Source: Sphingomonadaceae bacterium (GTDB lineage: Bacteria; Pseudomonadota; Alphaproteobacteria; Sphingomonadales; Sphingomonadaceae). Taken from it: DNA of 64,000 bases. The notes beneath the pieces were generated by a model that saw only the letters and a list, made by a program, of their open reading frames with translations, was not told where the DNA came from and did not search any database. Made by a program: the position numbers and the translations under genes. Position 1 is the first letter of the stretch. Each line of letters begins with the position of its first letter. Shown piece after piece: positions 34,786-46,721 of the stretch. The DNA is taken from NCBI GenBank assembly GCA_025359445.1, contig JANYGB010000053.1, forward strand, positions 1 to 64,000, read 5' to 3'.

Positions 34786-35818
34786 CGGCATCTTGCAGCG
34801 CGGTGAGGAACTGGTCGGTCGCGCGGTCCCAGCTGTAACCAGCGCCGATTACCGCCGCAGCGAGGCCATCGAGCCGCAGCGCCTGATGGATCGCGAGTGC
34901 CAAGTCTTCGTTAAGCGCGCCGATCGTCATCGGCAAATCGCCCGCCGGGCCGCGGCCATTGCGTCCGATGATGTCGAGCGGGCCGGGGACGGGGAGCGCC
35001 GCCACGGGCAACCCGCAAGCCAAGGCCTCGATCAAGACCAGCCCGAAAGTATCGGTGCGGCTGGGGAAGACAAACACATCGGCCGAGCAATAGGCCCGGG
35101 CGAGCGCCTCGCCGGAAAGCGCGCCCAGGAACGTGACCTCGGGGTAGCGCTTGCGCAGCGCGTCGAGGTCGGGCCCGTCACCGACCACCACCTTGTGCCC
35201 CGGAACGGCCGCGTCGAGGAACTGAGGGAGGTTCTTCTCAGGCGCGACCCGGCCGACATAAAGCAGCACCGGGCCGGGGTATGAGCCAAGCTGCGGCAGC
35301 GACGCATGGCCGGGGCGGAACAAATCGTGGTCGATCCCGCGGGTCCACAGCTTCCAGTGGGGCAGCCCGCGCTGTTCAAGCTCGGCCCCCAGCGTCGGGG
35401 TTGAGACCAGCACCGCGCGGGCCGGCGCGTGGAAGCGGCGCATCAGCGGCCAGAACCGCTCGGCGCTGAGCCCGGTGCGGACCGCGGCATAGTCGGGGAA
35501 GCGGGTGTGGAAGGCGGTGGTGAACGGTACGCCGTGCGCCAGGCACCAGCCGCGCGCGCTCCACCCGATCGGGCCCTCGGTAGCGATGTGGACGATGTCG
35601 GGGGCGAAGTCGCTCAGCGTCCGGCGCGTCCCGAACCGCGGCGCAAGCGCGAGGCGGATCTCGCTGTAGCCGGGCAGCGGCATGGTGCGGAACTGGCTCG
35701 GGGTGATCAGCTCGACTTCGTGCCCGCGTTCGAGCAATTGGCCGACCGTGGTCGAGACCGAGCGGACCACGCCGTTGACTTGCGGATGCCAGGCGTCGGT
35801 GCAAATCGCGATTCTCAT
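34733..35818 (-). CDS. Glycosyltransferase family 4
   Basis: 361 residues, GT-B fold. The N-terminal domain opens MRIAICTDAWHPQVNGVV, and the C-terminal domain has VLLYVGRVAPEKNL and DTFGLVLIEALACGLPVA with the E-x7-E region that binds the nucleotide sugar. Related proteins make glycolipids (mannosyl or glucosyl diacylglycerol type). The gene overlaps the LpxH-like phosphoesterase upstream by 4 bp, a pairing that supports a role in envelope lipids. Its end overlaps the convergent Rrf2 gene. Confidence 0.88.
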   Translation of the reverse strand: MRIAICTDAWHPQVNGVVRSVSTTVGQLLERGHEVELITPSQFRTMPLPGYSEIRLALAPRFGTRRTLSDFAPDIVHIATEGPIGWSARGWCLAHGVPFTTAFHTRFPDYAAVRTGLSAERFWPLMRRFHAPARAVLVSTPTLGAELEQRGLPHWKLWTRGIDHDLFRPGHASLPQLGSYPGPVLLYVGRVAPEKNLPQFLDAAVPGHKVVVGDGPDLDALRKRYPEVTFLGALSGEALARAYCSADVFVFPSRTDTFGLVLIEALACGLPVAALPVPGPLDIIGRNGRGPAGDLPMTIGALNEDLALAIHQALRLDGLAAAVIGAGYSWDRATDQFLTALQDAAKPTAAGPGQRRTKVAA

Positions 35819-36702
35819 GCAAATTCCCTTTCGGTGGGAGCGGGCTGTGGTTCGGCTTTGGGAGTGCGGGCGGCGGCGATGCGGTGTTCCTCGACCCAGT
35901 CGATCAGCCGCATCGTGCCGTCGGCGGCCTCGACCAGCGCGGTGCAGCTTTCGACCCAGTCGCCGTCGTTATAATAGGTGATCGCTCCGATCTGGCGGAT
36001 TTCGGCGCAGTGGATATGGCCGCAGACCACCCCATCGACCCCGCGTTCGCTGGCGGCGCGGGCAACCGCTTCCTCGAACTCGCCGACGAAGGCGACCGCG
36101 TTCTTGACCCGCTTCTTGAGGTAGGACGACAGCGACCAATAGGGCAATCTGAGCCGCCGCCGCACATTGTTGAGCACCACGTTGGCCTGGAGCAGCAAAT
36201 TGTACGCCTGATCGCCCGCGAAGGCGAGCCAGCGGTGATAGAGCACCACCACATCGAACGCGTCGCCATGGGTGACCAGCAGGCGGCGGCCGTCCTTGGT
36301 GGTGTGGATCGCTTCAAGCGCAACCTCGACCCCGCCGAAGGTGAACCCGGCATAGGGCCGCAGCATCTCGTCATGATTGCCTGCGATCAGCACCACCCGG
36401 GAGCCGCGATGCGCCAGCTTGAGAATGCGCCGCACCACTTCGTTGTGCGCGTCGGGCCAATACCAACCCTTGCGCAGCCGCCAGCCGTCGAGGATGTCAC
36501 CGACCAGATAAAGCGTCTCGCACTCGATCGCCCGGAGGAAGTCGAGCAGCAGCACCGCGTTGCACCCTTTGGTGCCGAGGTGGATGTCCGAAATCCACAC
36601 GGTGCGGAATTTCTGCTTGGGCCGGAACCCGCGCGGTTCGGGCAGATCGAGCCAGGCCGGCAGTCTGGCGGCAAGATCGGCGGGGTCAGATTCGCGTGGC
36701 AT
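35815..36702 (-). CDS. UDP-2,3-diacylglucosamine diphosphatase-like metallophosphoesterase
   Basis: 295 residues of the calcineurin-like phosphoesterase fold. The metal-binding motifs appear in order: SDIHLG, GDILDGW, GNHDE, THGDAFD and GHIHCAEI. Length and the pattern around them resemble LpxH/LpxG-type enzymes that hydrolyse UDP-2,3-diacylglucosamine in lipid A synthesis. The exact substrate is not certain, since sphingomonads often have several such proteins. It is translated just ahead of the glycosyltransferase with an ATGA overlap. Confidence 0.83.
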   Translation of the reverse strand: MPRESDPADLAARLPAWLDLPEPRGFRPKQKFRTVWISDIHLGTKGCNAVLLLDFLRAIECETLYLVGDILDGWRLRKGWYWPDAHNEVVRRILKLAHRGSRVVLIAGNHDEMLRPYAGFTFGGVEVALEAIHTTKDGRRLLVTHGDAFDVVVLYHRWLAFAGDQAYNLLLQANVVLNNVRRRLRLPYWSLSSYLKKRVKNAVAFVGEFEEAVARAASERGVDGVVCGHIHCAEIRQIGAITYYNDGDWVESCTALVEAADGTMRLIDWVEEHRIAAARTPKAEPQPAPTEREFA

Positions 36703-36912
36703 CGCGCAGCTCCGTTTCGGGTTCCCGATGCGGGCCGCAATCGCAGCTTTGCATTACATGCGTGTGGCGCTTTGAAGACGCGATTGTAACAATTCGCGCC
36801 TGTGCACAGCACGCCGCGTAAAAGCTGCGCTTCATCGCCGCCAAAAGAATCTGGGCTTGTCTATGATAACAGTAGAGATACCAAGGCGGCCAAGGACCTC
36901 TCCTCCCGGAGC

Positions 36913-36946
36913 CCGGGGCCGGCCGCGCATGACCGGCCCCGGTTTT
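36913..36946 (+). terminator. Hairpin plus T-tract in the TonB receptor leader (terminator or attenuator)
   Basis: Perfect 10-bp arms CCGGGGCCGG (36913-36922) and CCGGCCCCGG (36933-36942) around a 10-nt loop, followed directly by TTTT. It lies 23 bp upstream of the TonB receptor ATG on the coding strand, so transcripts of that gene would have to pass it. It might be an attenuator, or the terminator of an unseen upstream transcript. The rest of 36703-36968 (266 bp) shows no gene. Confidence 0.55.
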
Positions 36947-36968
36947 CATTCATCAGGATCCGCTCACG

Positions 36969-39482
36969 ATGCATTCGTTCGTCCGTTTCTCCCTGCTTGC
37001 CTCCGCCTCGCTGCTCGCCGCGCCAGCCTTCGCCGATGCCGCTGCCGATACCGCCGCCAGCGCCAAGACCGCTACTGCCGATCCGCAATCGAAGACCTCG
37101 GTCGGGACCGGGGCGAGCGATGAGAGCGACGAAATCGTTGTCACCGCGCGCCACCGCAGCGAAAGTTCGCAAGCCGTGCCGGTCGCGATCTCGGTGATCG
37201 GTGGCGATCACATCGACAACACCGGGGCGTTCAACGTCGGGCGGCTCCAGCAGTTGACCCCGACGCTGCAGTTCTATTCGTTCAACCCGCGCAACACCTC
37301 GGTCAACGTGCGCGGGTTCGGCTCGCCGCTCGGGCTGACCAACGACGGGATCGACCAGGGGGTCGGGATCTATGTCGACGATGTCTATTATTCGCGAGTC
37401 GCCTCATCGACCTTCGATTTCCTCGATGTGAAGCAGATCGAAGTGCTGCGCGGGCCGCAGGGCACGCTGTACGGCAAGAATACCACGGCGGGCGCGATCA
37501 ACATCACCTCGCGCCAGCCGACATTCGATTTCGAGGGCCGGGCGGAACTGTCACTCGGCAACAATGGCTACGTCCAGGCCAAGGGCGCGGCTTCGGGGCC
37601 GGTAACCGACAAGCTGGCGCTGCGCCTGGCGGTCTCGGCGACCAAACGCAATGGCACGGTCCGTAACATCACGACCGCCGTGGACGACAACAATCTCGGC
37701 AATATCGGGCTGCGCGCGCAGGCCTTGTGGCGTCCGACCGACAACCTCGAGATAAGCCTGGCGGGGGACTACAACCACCAGAACATCGTCTGCTGCGCCA
37801 CGGTGTTCGCCAGTTACGTCCCGACCCAGAAGGCGACCAACCGCCAGTATCCGGCAATTTCGGCGGTGCAGGGCTACTCCATCCCGCTGGCCGCGCAGGA
37901 TCCGGCCAACCGCCTGACCGATGTCGATGCCACCCTGCGCGCGCGCCAGTCGATCGGCGGGGCGTCGCTGCGCGCCAAGCTCGATCTCGGGGCCGGCACG
38001 CTGACCGCGATCACCGCGTTTCGCTATTGGGATTGGGATCCCTCGAACGACCGCGATTTCACCGCGCTGCCGATCACCACGATCAGCCAGAACCCATCGA
38101 AGCAGCGCCAGTTCACGCAGGAACTGCGTTACAACCGCCACAGCGACAAGCTCGATTTTCAGCTCGGCAGCTTCTATTACCAGCAGTCGATCAATACCAA
38201 CGGCAGCCAGGTCCAGGGTCCGGCGGCGACCAGGTGGCTGCTCTCGCCAAGCACCGCGCCGACCAATCCCTATAACCAGAACGTCATCGACGGGCTGACT
38301 TCGACCAACACCATCCACCTCAGCAACGTGAGCATCTCGGTCTATGGTCAGGCAAGCTGGCGGCCGGTGCCGCGCTTGACGATCCAGCCCGGTTTCCGGG
38401 TCAATTACGACAAGAAGGACGGCTCGTACAACGCGGTGGTCACCGACAAGCTGGGCAATATGCTGACCCCGGGCATGGTCACCACTGGCACTCCGGCGCA
38501 AAAAGCGCAGCTGCAGGTGCTGCTGCCCGAAAGCTATGCCCCCAGCTTCAGCGCATGGAACCTGTCGTATGATCTGACCCTGGCCTACGATCTGGCCGAC
38601 GATGTGCACACTTATGCGACCTATTCGAAGTCCTTCCAGACCGGCGGGATCAATTTGAACGGCGTGCCCGCCGATGCGGTGACGGGCTTGCCGCAAAGCC
38701 AGTTCAACACCGTCGCACCCGAATCTGTCCGGCACTACGAGGTGGGGATCAAGTCGCAGTTCTGGGACCGCAAGATCACCTTCAACCTCGCCGCGTACCG
38801 CACCGATATCAGCAACTATCAGGCGGTGTTTTCCAGCAACAACGCCGCCTCGCTCTCTACCCTGCGCGGCTATGTCGCCAATGTGCCCAAGGTCCGCTCG
38901 CAAGGGATCGAGGCGGATTTCTCAGTCCGCGCGAGCGAGCGGTTCAATGCCTATGCCAACTTCGCTTACACCGATGCGACGTACCGCGACTTTACGAACG
39001 CCCCGCCGCCGCTCGAACTGTCGGGCGGATCCAGCTTCAGCGGGACCAATTGCACCATCCCCACCGTGCTGCCGATCGGCACCAGCCCGGTCAGCTGCGA
39101 CATCACCGGGCAGCAACTGCCCGGCGTATCGAAATACGCGCTGTCGTTCGGCGCGGAAGGCAACGTGCCGGCGGCGCTGCTGGGTAAGCCGGGTCAGTTC
39201 TACCTCGGCGCGGACGGCAACACCCGCTCGTCATTCTCCTCCAACGCCACGCCTTCGCCCGCAACGCAGATCAAGGGGTACACCCTGACCAACTTCCGCC
39301 TCGGCTGGCGTTCTGATCGCGATGGCCCGGGCGTGCGGGTCGATGTGTTCGGCTGGGTGCGCAACGCCTTCAACGTCTCGTACCTCGAACAATTGCAGAT
39401 CGCGCCGAACAGCGTCGGCCTGGTGGTCGGCAACCTGGGCGATCCGCGCACCTTCGGGGGCACGATCAAGTTCGAATTCTGA
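36969..39482 (+). CDS. TonB-dependent receptor
   Basis: 837 residues. Signal peptide MHSFVRFSLLASASLLAAPA with cleavage after AFA; then a low-complexity linker; TonB box DEIVVTARH at about 54-62; plug domain with VRGFGSPLGLT and VLRGPQGTLYGKNTTAGAIN (ends near 180); then a beta-barrel ending GGTIKFEF, with the terminal Phe expected of outer-membrane barrels. It imports a siderophore or other nutrient across the outer membrane using TonB energy. No neighbouring gene reveals the substrate. A strong hairpin lies in its leader. Confidence 0.94.
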   Translation: MHSFVRFSLLASASLLAAPAFADAAADTAASAKTATADPQSKTSVGTGASDESDEIVVTARHRSESSQAVPVAISVIGGDHIDNTGAFNVGRLQQLTPTLQFYSFNPRNTSVNVRGFGSPLGLTNDGIDQGVGIYVDDVYYSRVASSTFDFLDVKQIEVLRGPQGTLYGKNTTAGAINITSRQPTFDFEGRAELSLGNNGYVQAKGAASGPVTDKLALRLAVSATKRNGTVRNITTAVDDNNLGNIGLRAQALWRPTDNLEISLAGDYNHQNIVCCATVFASYVPTQKATNRQYPAISAVQGYSIPLAAQDPANRLTDVDATLRARQSIGGASLRAKLDLGAGTLTAITAFRYWDWDPSNDRDFTALPITTISQNPSKQRQFTQELRYNRHSDKLDFQLGSFYYQQSINTNGSQVQGPAATRWLLSPSTAPTNPYNQNVIDGLTSTNTIHLSNVSISVYGQASWRPVPRLTIQPGFRVNYDKKDGSYNAVVTDKLGNMLTPGMVTTGTPAQKAQLQVLLPESYAPSFSAWNLSYDLTLAYDLADDVHTYATYSKSFQTGGINLNGVPADAVTGLPQSQFNTVAPESVRHYEVGIKSQFWDRKITFNLAAYRTDISNYQAVFSSNNAASLSTLRGYVANVPKVRSQGIEADFSVRASERFNAYANFAYTDATYRDFTNAPPPLELSGGSSFSGTNCTIPTVLPIGTSPVSCDITGQQLPGVSKYALSFGAEGNVPAALLGKPGQFYLGADGNTRSSFSSNATPSPATQIKGYTLTNFRLGWRSDRDGPGVRVDVFGWVRNAFNVSYLEQLQIAPNSVGLVVGNLGDPRTFGGTIKFEF

Positions 39483-39790
39483 CCGCAGCCCATCCCCTCT
39501 CCTTCTGCGGCTGCGGAAGGAACCATGCGGGCCCTTTCATCAGGGGAGCCGCATCTGGGCGGGGCATCCTGACGGGTGTCCCGTCCAGTATTGCGTCTTG
39601 GAACGCCCGTCATCCCGGCGCAGGCCGGGACCCAGCACTACTGCCAATGAATCCGCGAAGCGTCGCTATTTTCTTGTTTGGACGGGGTCCCGGCCTGCGC
39701 CGGGATGACGAATTGGATTCATTGCAGTTTGTTCTAATTTACGCGGAGTCGTGACTCCATCGCGTAGCCCCGCTAGAACAGGCGGCGAAC
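39483..39790. other. Intergenic region between the TonB receptor and recN genes
   Basis: 308 bp with no gene seen. It holds a long perfect inverted repeat (annotated separately at 39608-39710). The 80 bp before recN (AATTTACGCGGAGTCG area) presumably hold its promoter; no LexA-type box was recognised by eye. Confidence 0.5.
39608..39710. repeat. Perfect 26-bp inverted repeat (REP-like)
   Basis: Arms 39608-39633 (begins CGTCATCCCGGCGCAGGCC) and 39685-39710 (ends CTGCGCCGGGATGACG) are exact reverse complements over 26 bp with a 51-bp centre. The sequence CGTCATCCCGGC...GGGACCC is a common interspersed palindrome in proteobacterial genomes. It could end transcripts from the TonB receptor gene. 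Confidence 0.85.
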
Positions 39791-41454
39791 ATGCTAACCG
39801 CGCTCGCCATCCGCAACATCGTCCTGATCGAGGCGCTCGACTTGTCGTTTACCGATGGGCTGGGGGTGCTGACTGGCGAAACCGGCGCGGGCAAATCGAT
39901 CCTGCTCGATGCGCTGGGGCTGGCGCTGGGTGCGCGGGCCGAAACATCGCTGGTGCGCAGCGGCGAGGATCAGGCAAGCGTGGTGGCCAGCTTCGAGTTC
40001 GACCGCTTGCCCCCGGCCATTCGCGACCTGCTGAGCGAGGCCGAACTCGATATCGAACCGGGCGAGCCACTGCTGATTAAGCGGCGCTTGAAAGCCGACG
40101 GCGGCTCCAAAGCGTTCATCAACGATCAGCCGGTCGGCGCGGCGCTGTTGCGCGAACTGGCTCCGCATCTGGTTGAGCTGCACGGCCAGCATGACGACCG
40201 GGGCCTGGTCAATCCGCGCGGGCATCGCGCGTTGGTGGATCGCTATGCCGGAGCCGATGTGGCTGCTGTGACTGCGGCGTGGACCGCATGGCGCAGCGCG
40301 GCCGATGCGCTGGCCGCTGCGCGCGGTGCCATCGCGCAAGCCGCCGAAGACCGCGAGCTGCTGCTCGCGCATCTGGCCGAACTGACCACGCTTGAACCGC
40401 AACTTGGCGAGGAAGAGCAACTCGCGCAGGCGCGCGCGACGATGCAGAAGGGCGAGCGGCTAACCGGCGATCTGGCCGAACTCGCGAAGCTGTGGGCCGG
40501 ATCGGATTCGGCGCTGGCGGGCCTGCGCAGCGCGGCGCGGCGGCTTGACCGGATCGCGGGCGAGCATCCCTTGCTGGCCGAGGCTTTGGCTGCGCTCGAC
40601 CGTGCGGTGATCGAGGCTTCGGAAGCGGAGACCTCGCTTGAGCGCGCCGCCGATGCCTTGGCGCACGATCCCGCCGCGCTTGACCGGATCGAGCTGCGAC
40701 TGTTCGAACTGCGCGCAGCCGCACGCAAGCACCACTGCCAGGTCGATGACTTGCCGCACTGGATGCGCGCGATGCGCGATGCGCTCGACGGGATCGAGCA
40801 TGGCGAGGCGGAGCTGGCCGCGCTGGAAGCTGCGGTTGCGGCGGGGGCGGCGGACTATCGCGAGCGGGCGGAGGCGCTGTCGGCGCTGCGGAGCGCAGCA
40901 GCGGCCAAGCTTGACGTAGCGGTGGCGCAGGAACTCGCGCCGCTCAAGCTCGATGCCGCGCAGTTCCAGACCAGCGTGGCGCAATTGCCCGAGGATCTAT
41001 GGGGCGCGGGCGGGATCGACAAGCTTGAATTCCTGATCAGCACCAACCCCGGCGCTCCGTTCGGGCCGCTGAACAAGATTGCCTCGGGCGGCGAGCTGTC
41101 ACGCTTCATCCTCGCATTAAAGGTGGCACTGGCCGAGCAGGGCGGCGCCGCGACGGTGATCTTCGACGAGATCGATCGCGGCGTTGGCGGCGCGGTGGCC
41201 AGCGCCATCGGCGAACGGCTGGCGCGCTTGGCCAGCGGCGGGCAATTGCTTGCGGTGACGCACAGCCCGCAAGTCGCGGCGCGGGGGCAGCAGCACTATG
41301 TCATCGCCAAATCGAGCGAGGGCACTGTTACGCGCACTTCGGTTCATTTGCTCGACGATGCCGGCCGCCAGGAAGAGATCGCGCGGATGCTCTCGGGCGC
41401 GGAGATTACCGCTGAGGCGCGCGCGCAGGCCGACCGGCTGCTGGAGCGGGTGTG

Positions 41455-41455
<1 letters not shown>
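39791..41455 (+). CDS. recN: DNA repair protein RecN
   Basis: 554 residues, SMC-like ATPase. Walker A is GETGAGKS near residue 35, the middle is a long Ala/Glu/Arg-rich coiled coil, and the C-terminal half has the signature SGGELSRFILALK and Walker B VIFDEIDRGVGG, then VTHSPQVAARG. RecN helps hold broken DNA ends together during recombinational repair. It starts the operon recN - GNAT - ligA, with 1-bp and 4-bp overlaps, a sensible DNA-repair grouping. Confidence 0.96.
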
Positions 41456-44327
<2,872 letters not shown>

Positions 44328-44349
44328 TGCCAGCAAAGGGTGCCAATCG

Positions 44350-44823
44350 ATGAGTGTCGCGTTTCGCCGTGAGAGCGACGAGGAACATCTTGAACCCAAG
44401 TTCGAGCTTCCAATCCCGCCTGGCCCCAATCTGGTTACGGCGCGCGGCCTGGCGCTTATTCGCGGCCGAGTGGCGGAAATAACCGGGCAGCTCGAAAAGC
44501 TTTCCGATGAAAACGCGATCAAGGTTGCAAAGCGCGATCTGCGTTATTGGCAGACCCGGGAAATCACCGCTGAACTTGTTCCGGCTCCCAGCGGCGCGGC
44601 GGTGCAAATCGGCACTGTGGTTACGTTTCTACACAACGGAAAGCGGCGCTGCTTGAGCATTGTCGGTGACGATGAGGCCGATCCGGCCATCGGCTTGGTC
44701 AGCTATTTTGCGCCATTGAGCCGCGCCTTAATGAAGGCAGTGCCCGGCGAGTTTCTCGATTTCGGCGGCACCGCAGATGCGATCGAAGTGCTGCAGATTG
44801 CAGTGATTGGAGAACCGGCGTGA
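44350..44823 (+). CDS. GreA/GreB family elongation factor-like protein
   Basis: 157 residues. A charged N-terminal region (VTARGLALIRGRVAEI) with helical character is followed by a C-terminal domain resembling GreA/GreB (VQIGTVVTFLHNGKRRCLSI, GDDEADPAIGLVSYFAPLSR). The N-terminal coiled coil is shorter than in GreA and lacks the clear acidic tip, so it may modulate transcription without promoting RNA cleavage. It follows ligA by 22 bp and may belong to that operon. Confidence 0.8.
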   Translation: MSVAFRRESDEEHLEPKFELPIPPGPNLVTARGLALIRGRVAEITGQLEKLSDENAIKVAKRDLRYWQTREITAELVPAPSGAAVQIGTVVTFLHNGKRRCLSIVGDDEADPAIGLVSYFAPLSRALMKAVPGEFLDFGGTADAIEVLQIAVIGEPA

Positions 44824-44907
44824 ATGTAGATGGTTGAGGCGGAAGTCTAGGAAATTGAGCCTGCCCGTGCTGGTTGCATTGCAGCCGCTGGTCAAGGCTC
44901 GCTTGCG

Positions 44908-45789
44908 CTACGACCGTTCCTGCGCCGCTGCGATTGGTGCCGAAGTCCGCCGCAATGCGACCAGCAGCACGCCGAGCAATGCTATCGTGCTGCCAACGGC
45001 CATGCGGGCATCGAAATGATCGCCGGTGATCGCCACGCCAAGGCCAATGGTGACGATCGGGGTCATCAGCGTCAGCGGCGAAATCAGGTTTGCCTCATAG
45101 CGCCCGATCAGCAGGTAATAGGCGCTATGCGCAAACACCGAGACGACCAGCGCCGACCAGAATACCGCACCGATAAAATACCAGCCGGCCGCCGCCGCTG
45201 CCTGGTACGCCTGCGGCTCGATTATCGCGGAGAGCGGAGCGAGCAGCACCAGCCCGGTCAGCCCGACCCAAGCCTGAAACCGCAGCGGCGCAATATCATC
45301 CATTTGCTTCATCAGCACCGCACCGAGCGAGCCGCAGAAGGCCGCGCCCAGCAAAAAGCCCATCCCCGCAGAGACTTTGAATCCCGGTTGCCAGACCACC
45401 ACCAGCACCCCGGCCAGCGCCAGGGAAATGCCCAGACCGCGCCGCCAGTGGATCCGCTCGCCCAGTAGCCAGACCGAGAGCAGCGTGGTTATCGGCACGC
45501 TCGATTGCACCACGATCGCCGCTTCGGACGGCGAGGCCCATTTCAGCGCAACGAACATCAGTCCGAAGCTGCCAGCGCCCATCGCCAGACCAATCGCCAC
45601 AGTCCGCCACGCCGGGCGCGGCATCGGCAGCAGCCATGGCAGGGTCACCAGCGTGACGATGGCAAAGCGCACCGCCGTGTAGAACAGCGGCGGCACGTGC
45701 CAGTGGCTGATCACAACTTTGCTCAGCACGTTGTTGGTCGCCCAGAACAAACAGACCAGCACCAGCAACAGGAAATCGCGCGGCTTCAC
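44908..45789 (-). CDS. DMT/EamA family transporter
   Basis: 293 residues from a GTG start that overlaps the prmA stop (GTGA). About ten hydrophobic helices in two EamA repeats; typical segments are CLFWATNNVLSK, FALKWASPSEA-like (MFVALKWASPSEAAIV) and a second-repeat ERI motif LLGERIHWRRG. These transporters export metabolites or amino acids; the substrate cannot be told. A longer in-frame start would overlap prmA by more than 50 bp and is unlikely. Last gene of the SDR - B3 lactamase - prmA - EamA operon. Confidence 0.88.
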   Translation of the reverse strand: MKPRDFLLLVLVCLFWATNNVLSKVVISHWHVPPLFYTAVRFAIVTLVTLPWLLPMPRPAWRTVAIGLAMGAGSFGLMFVALKWASPSEAAIVVQSSVPITTLLSVWLLGERIHWRRGLGISLALAGVLVVVWQPGFKVSAGMGFLLGAAFCGSLGAVLMKQMDDIAPLRFQAWVGLTGLVLLAPLSAIIEPQAYQAAAAAGWYFIGAVFWSALVVSVFAHSAYYLLIGRYEANLISPLTLMTPIVTIGLGVAITGDHFDARMAVGSTIALLGVLLVALRRTSAPIAAAQERS

Positions 45790-46721
45790 CGGCGACCAGA
45801 ATCGCGTTGGCGCCGGAGCGTATCGCGCTGGCGCAGCCACAAGATCGACCAGTCGCCATTCACCAGGCGTTCGGCGATGCGCAGCCCAGCGCGGCGGCAG
45901 GCGGCACGGACTTGCGTCTCCTGGCTTTCAAGCAATCCGGCGAGCAGCAGATGCCCGCCCGGGACCAGCGACCTGGCGAAGTGCGGGGCAAGATCGATCA
46001 GCGGCCCGGCGAGAATGTTGGCGATGATCAGATCGTAAGGCCCGCGCGCTTCTAGCAGCGGGTGGTCCATCCCGTCGGCGACCAGCATGGTCAGTTCGCC
46101 CGGGCGCGCGCCTTGCAGGACACCGTTGGCGCGGGCGTTCTCATCGACCACTGCCAAGCAAACATCGTCGATGTCGCTCGCAGTGGCGAGCGCGCGCGGC
46201 CACAGGTGAAGCGCGGCGAAGGCCAACAACCCGGTGCCGGTGCCGATATCGGCGCAGTTCTTTACCACCACCCCGCGCGCTTTCATCTCGGTCAGCATGG
46301 CGAGGCAGCCGGCGGTGGTGGCGTGCTGGCCGGTGCCGAAGGCCTGGCTCGCGGGAATGGAGTAATCACGCATGCCCGCTTCATTCAGCGGCGGATGCTC
46401 GGGTGTATGAACGTAGAACCGCCCGGCGCGGATGGGTTCGAGCCCGGTCTGGCTGGTGGTCAGCCAGTCAGTCTCGGGCAATTGCTCGATCCTGAAGGTC
46501 GGTGCCTTGGCGAACAGTCCCGCCACCGCAGCCTTGTCATCGCGCGCAGGTTTGCGCGGCAGCCACGCTTCAAGCTGCCACGCATCGGGCTGGTCTTCGG
46601 CCACTTCGCTTCCGGCGATGACGATATCGGTGTCCCAATCCTCGGCATCCTCATGCGCCAACAGCGCCGCTTCGATCACCGCGCGCGGGGCGAGTGCAAG
46701 CAGTTTCCATGCTGCGCTCAC
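45786..46721 (-). CDS. prmA: Ribosomal protein L11 methyltransferase
   Basis: 311 residues from a GTG start at 46721 that overlaps the stop of the beta-lactamase gene (GTGA). The C-terminal methyltransferase fold has QAFGTGQHATT, DIGTGTGLLAFAAL (SAM binding) and IIANILAGPLIDLAPHF, the PrmA active-site region. The N-terminal substrate-binding domain is less conserved. PrmA trimethylates L11 of the large ribosomal subunit. The longer frame to 46790 has no similarity and runs into the upstream gene. Confidence 0.93.
   Translation of the reverse strand: MSAAWKLLALAPRAVIEAALLAHEDAEDWDTDIVIAGSEVAEDQPDAWQLEAWLPRKPARDDKAAVAGLFAKAPTFRIEQLPETDWLTTSQTGLEPIRAGRFYVHTPEHPPLNEAGMRDYSIPASQAFGTGQHATTAGCLAMLTEMKARGVVVKNCADIGTGTGLLAFAALHLWPRALATASDIDDVCLAVVDENARANGVLQGARPGELTMLVADGMDHPLLEARGPYDLIIANILAGPLIDLAPHFARSLVPGGHLLLAGLLESQETQVRAACRRAGLRIAERLVNGDWSILWLRQRDTLRRQRDSGRR

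Noticed and set aside
36857..37123. Short open frame overlapping the TonB receptor start (leader peptide?)
   Set aside because: It runs through the hairpin and into the receptor gene in another frame, with no ribosome site or repeated regulatory codons.
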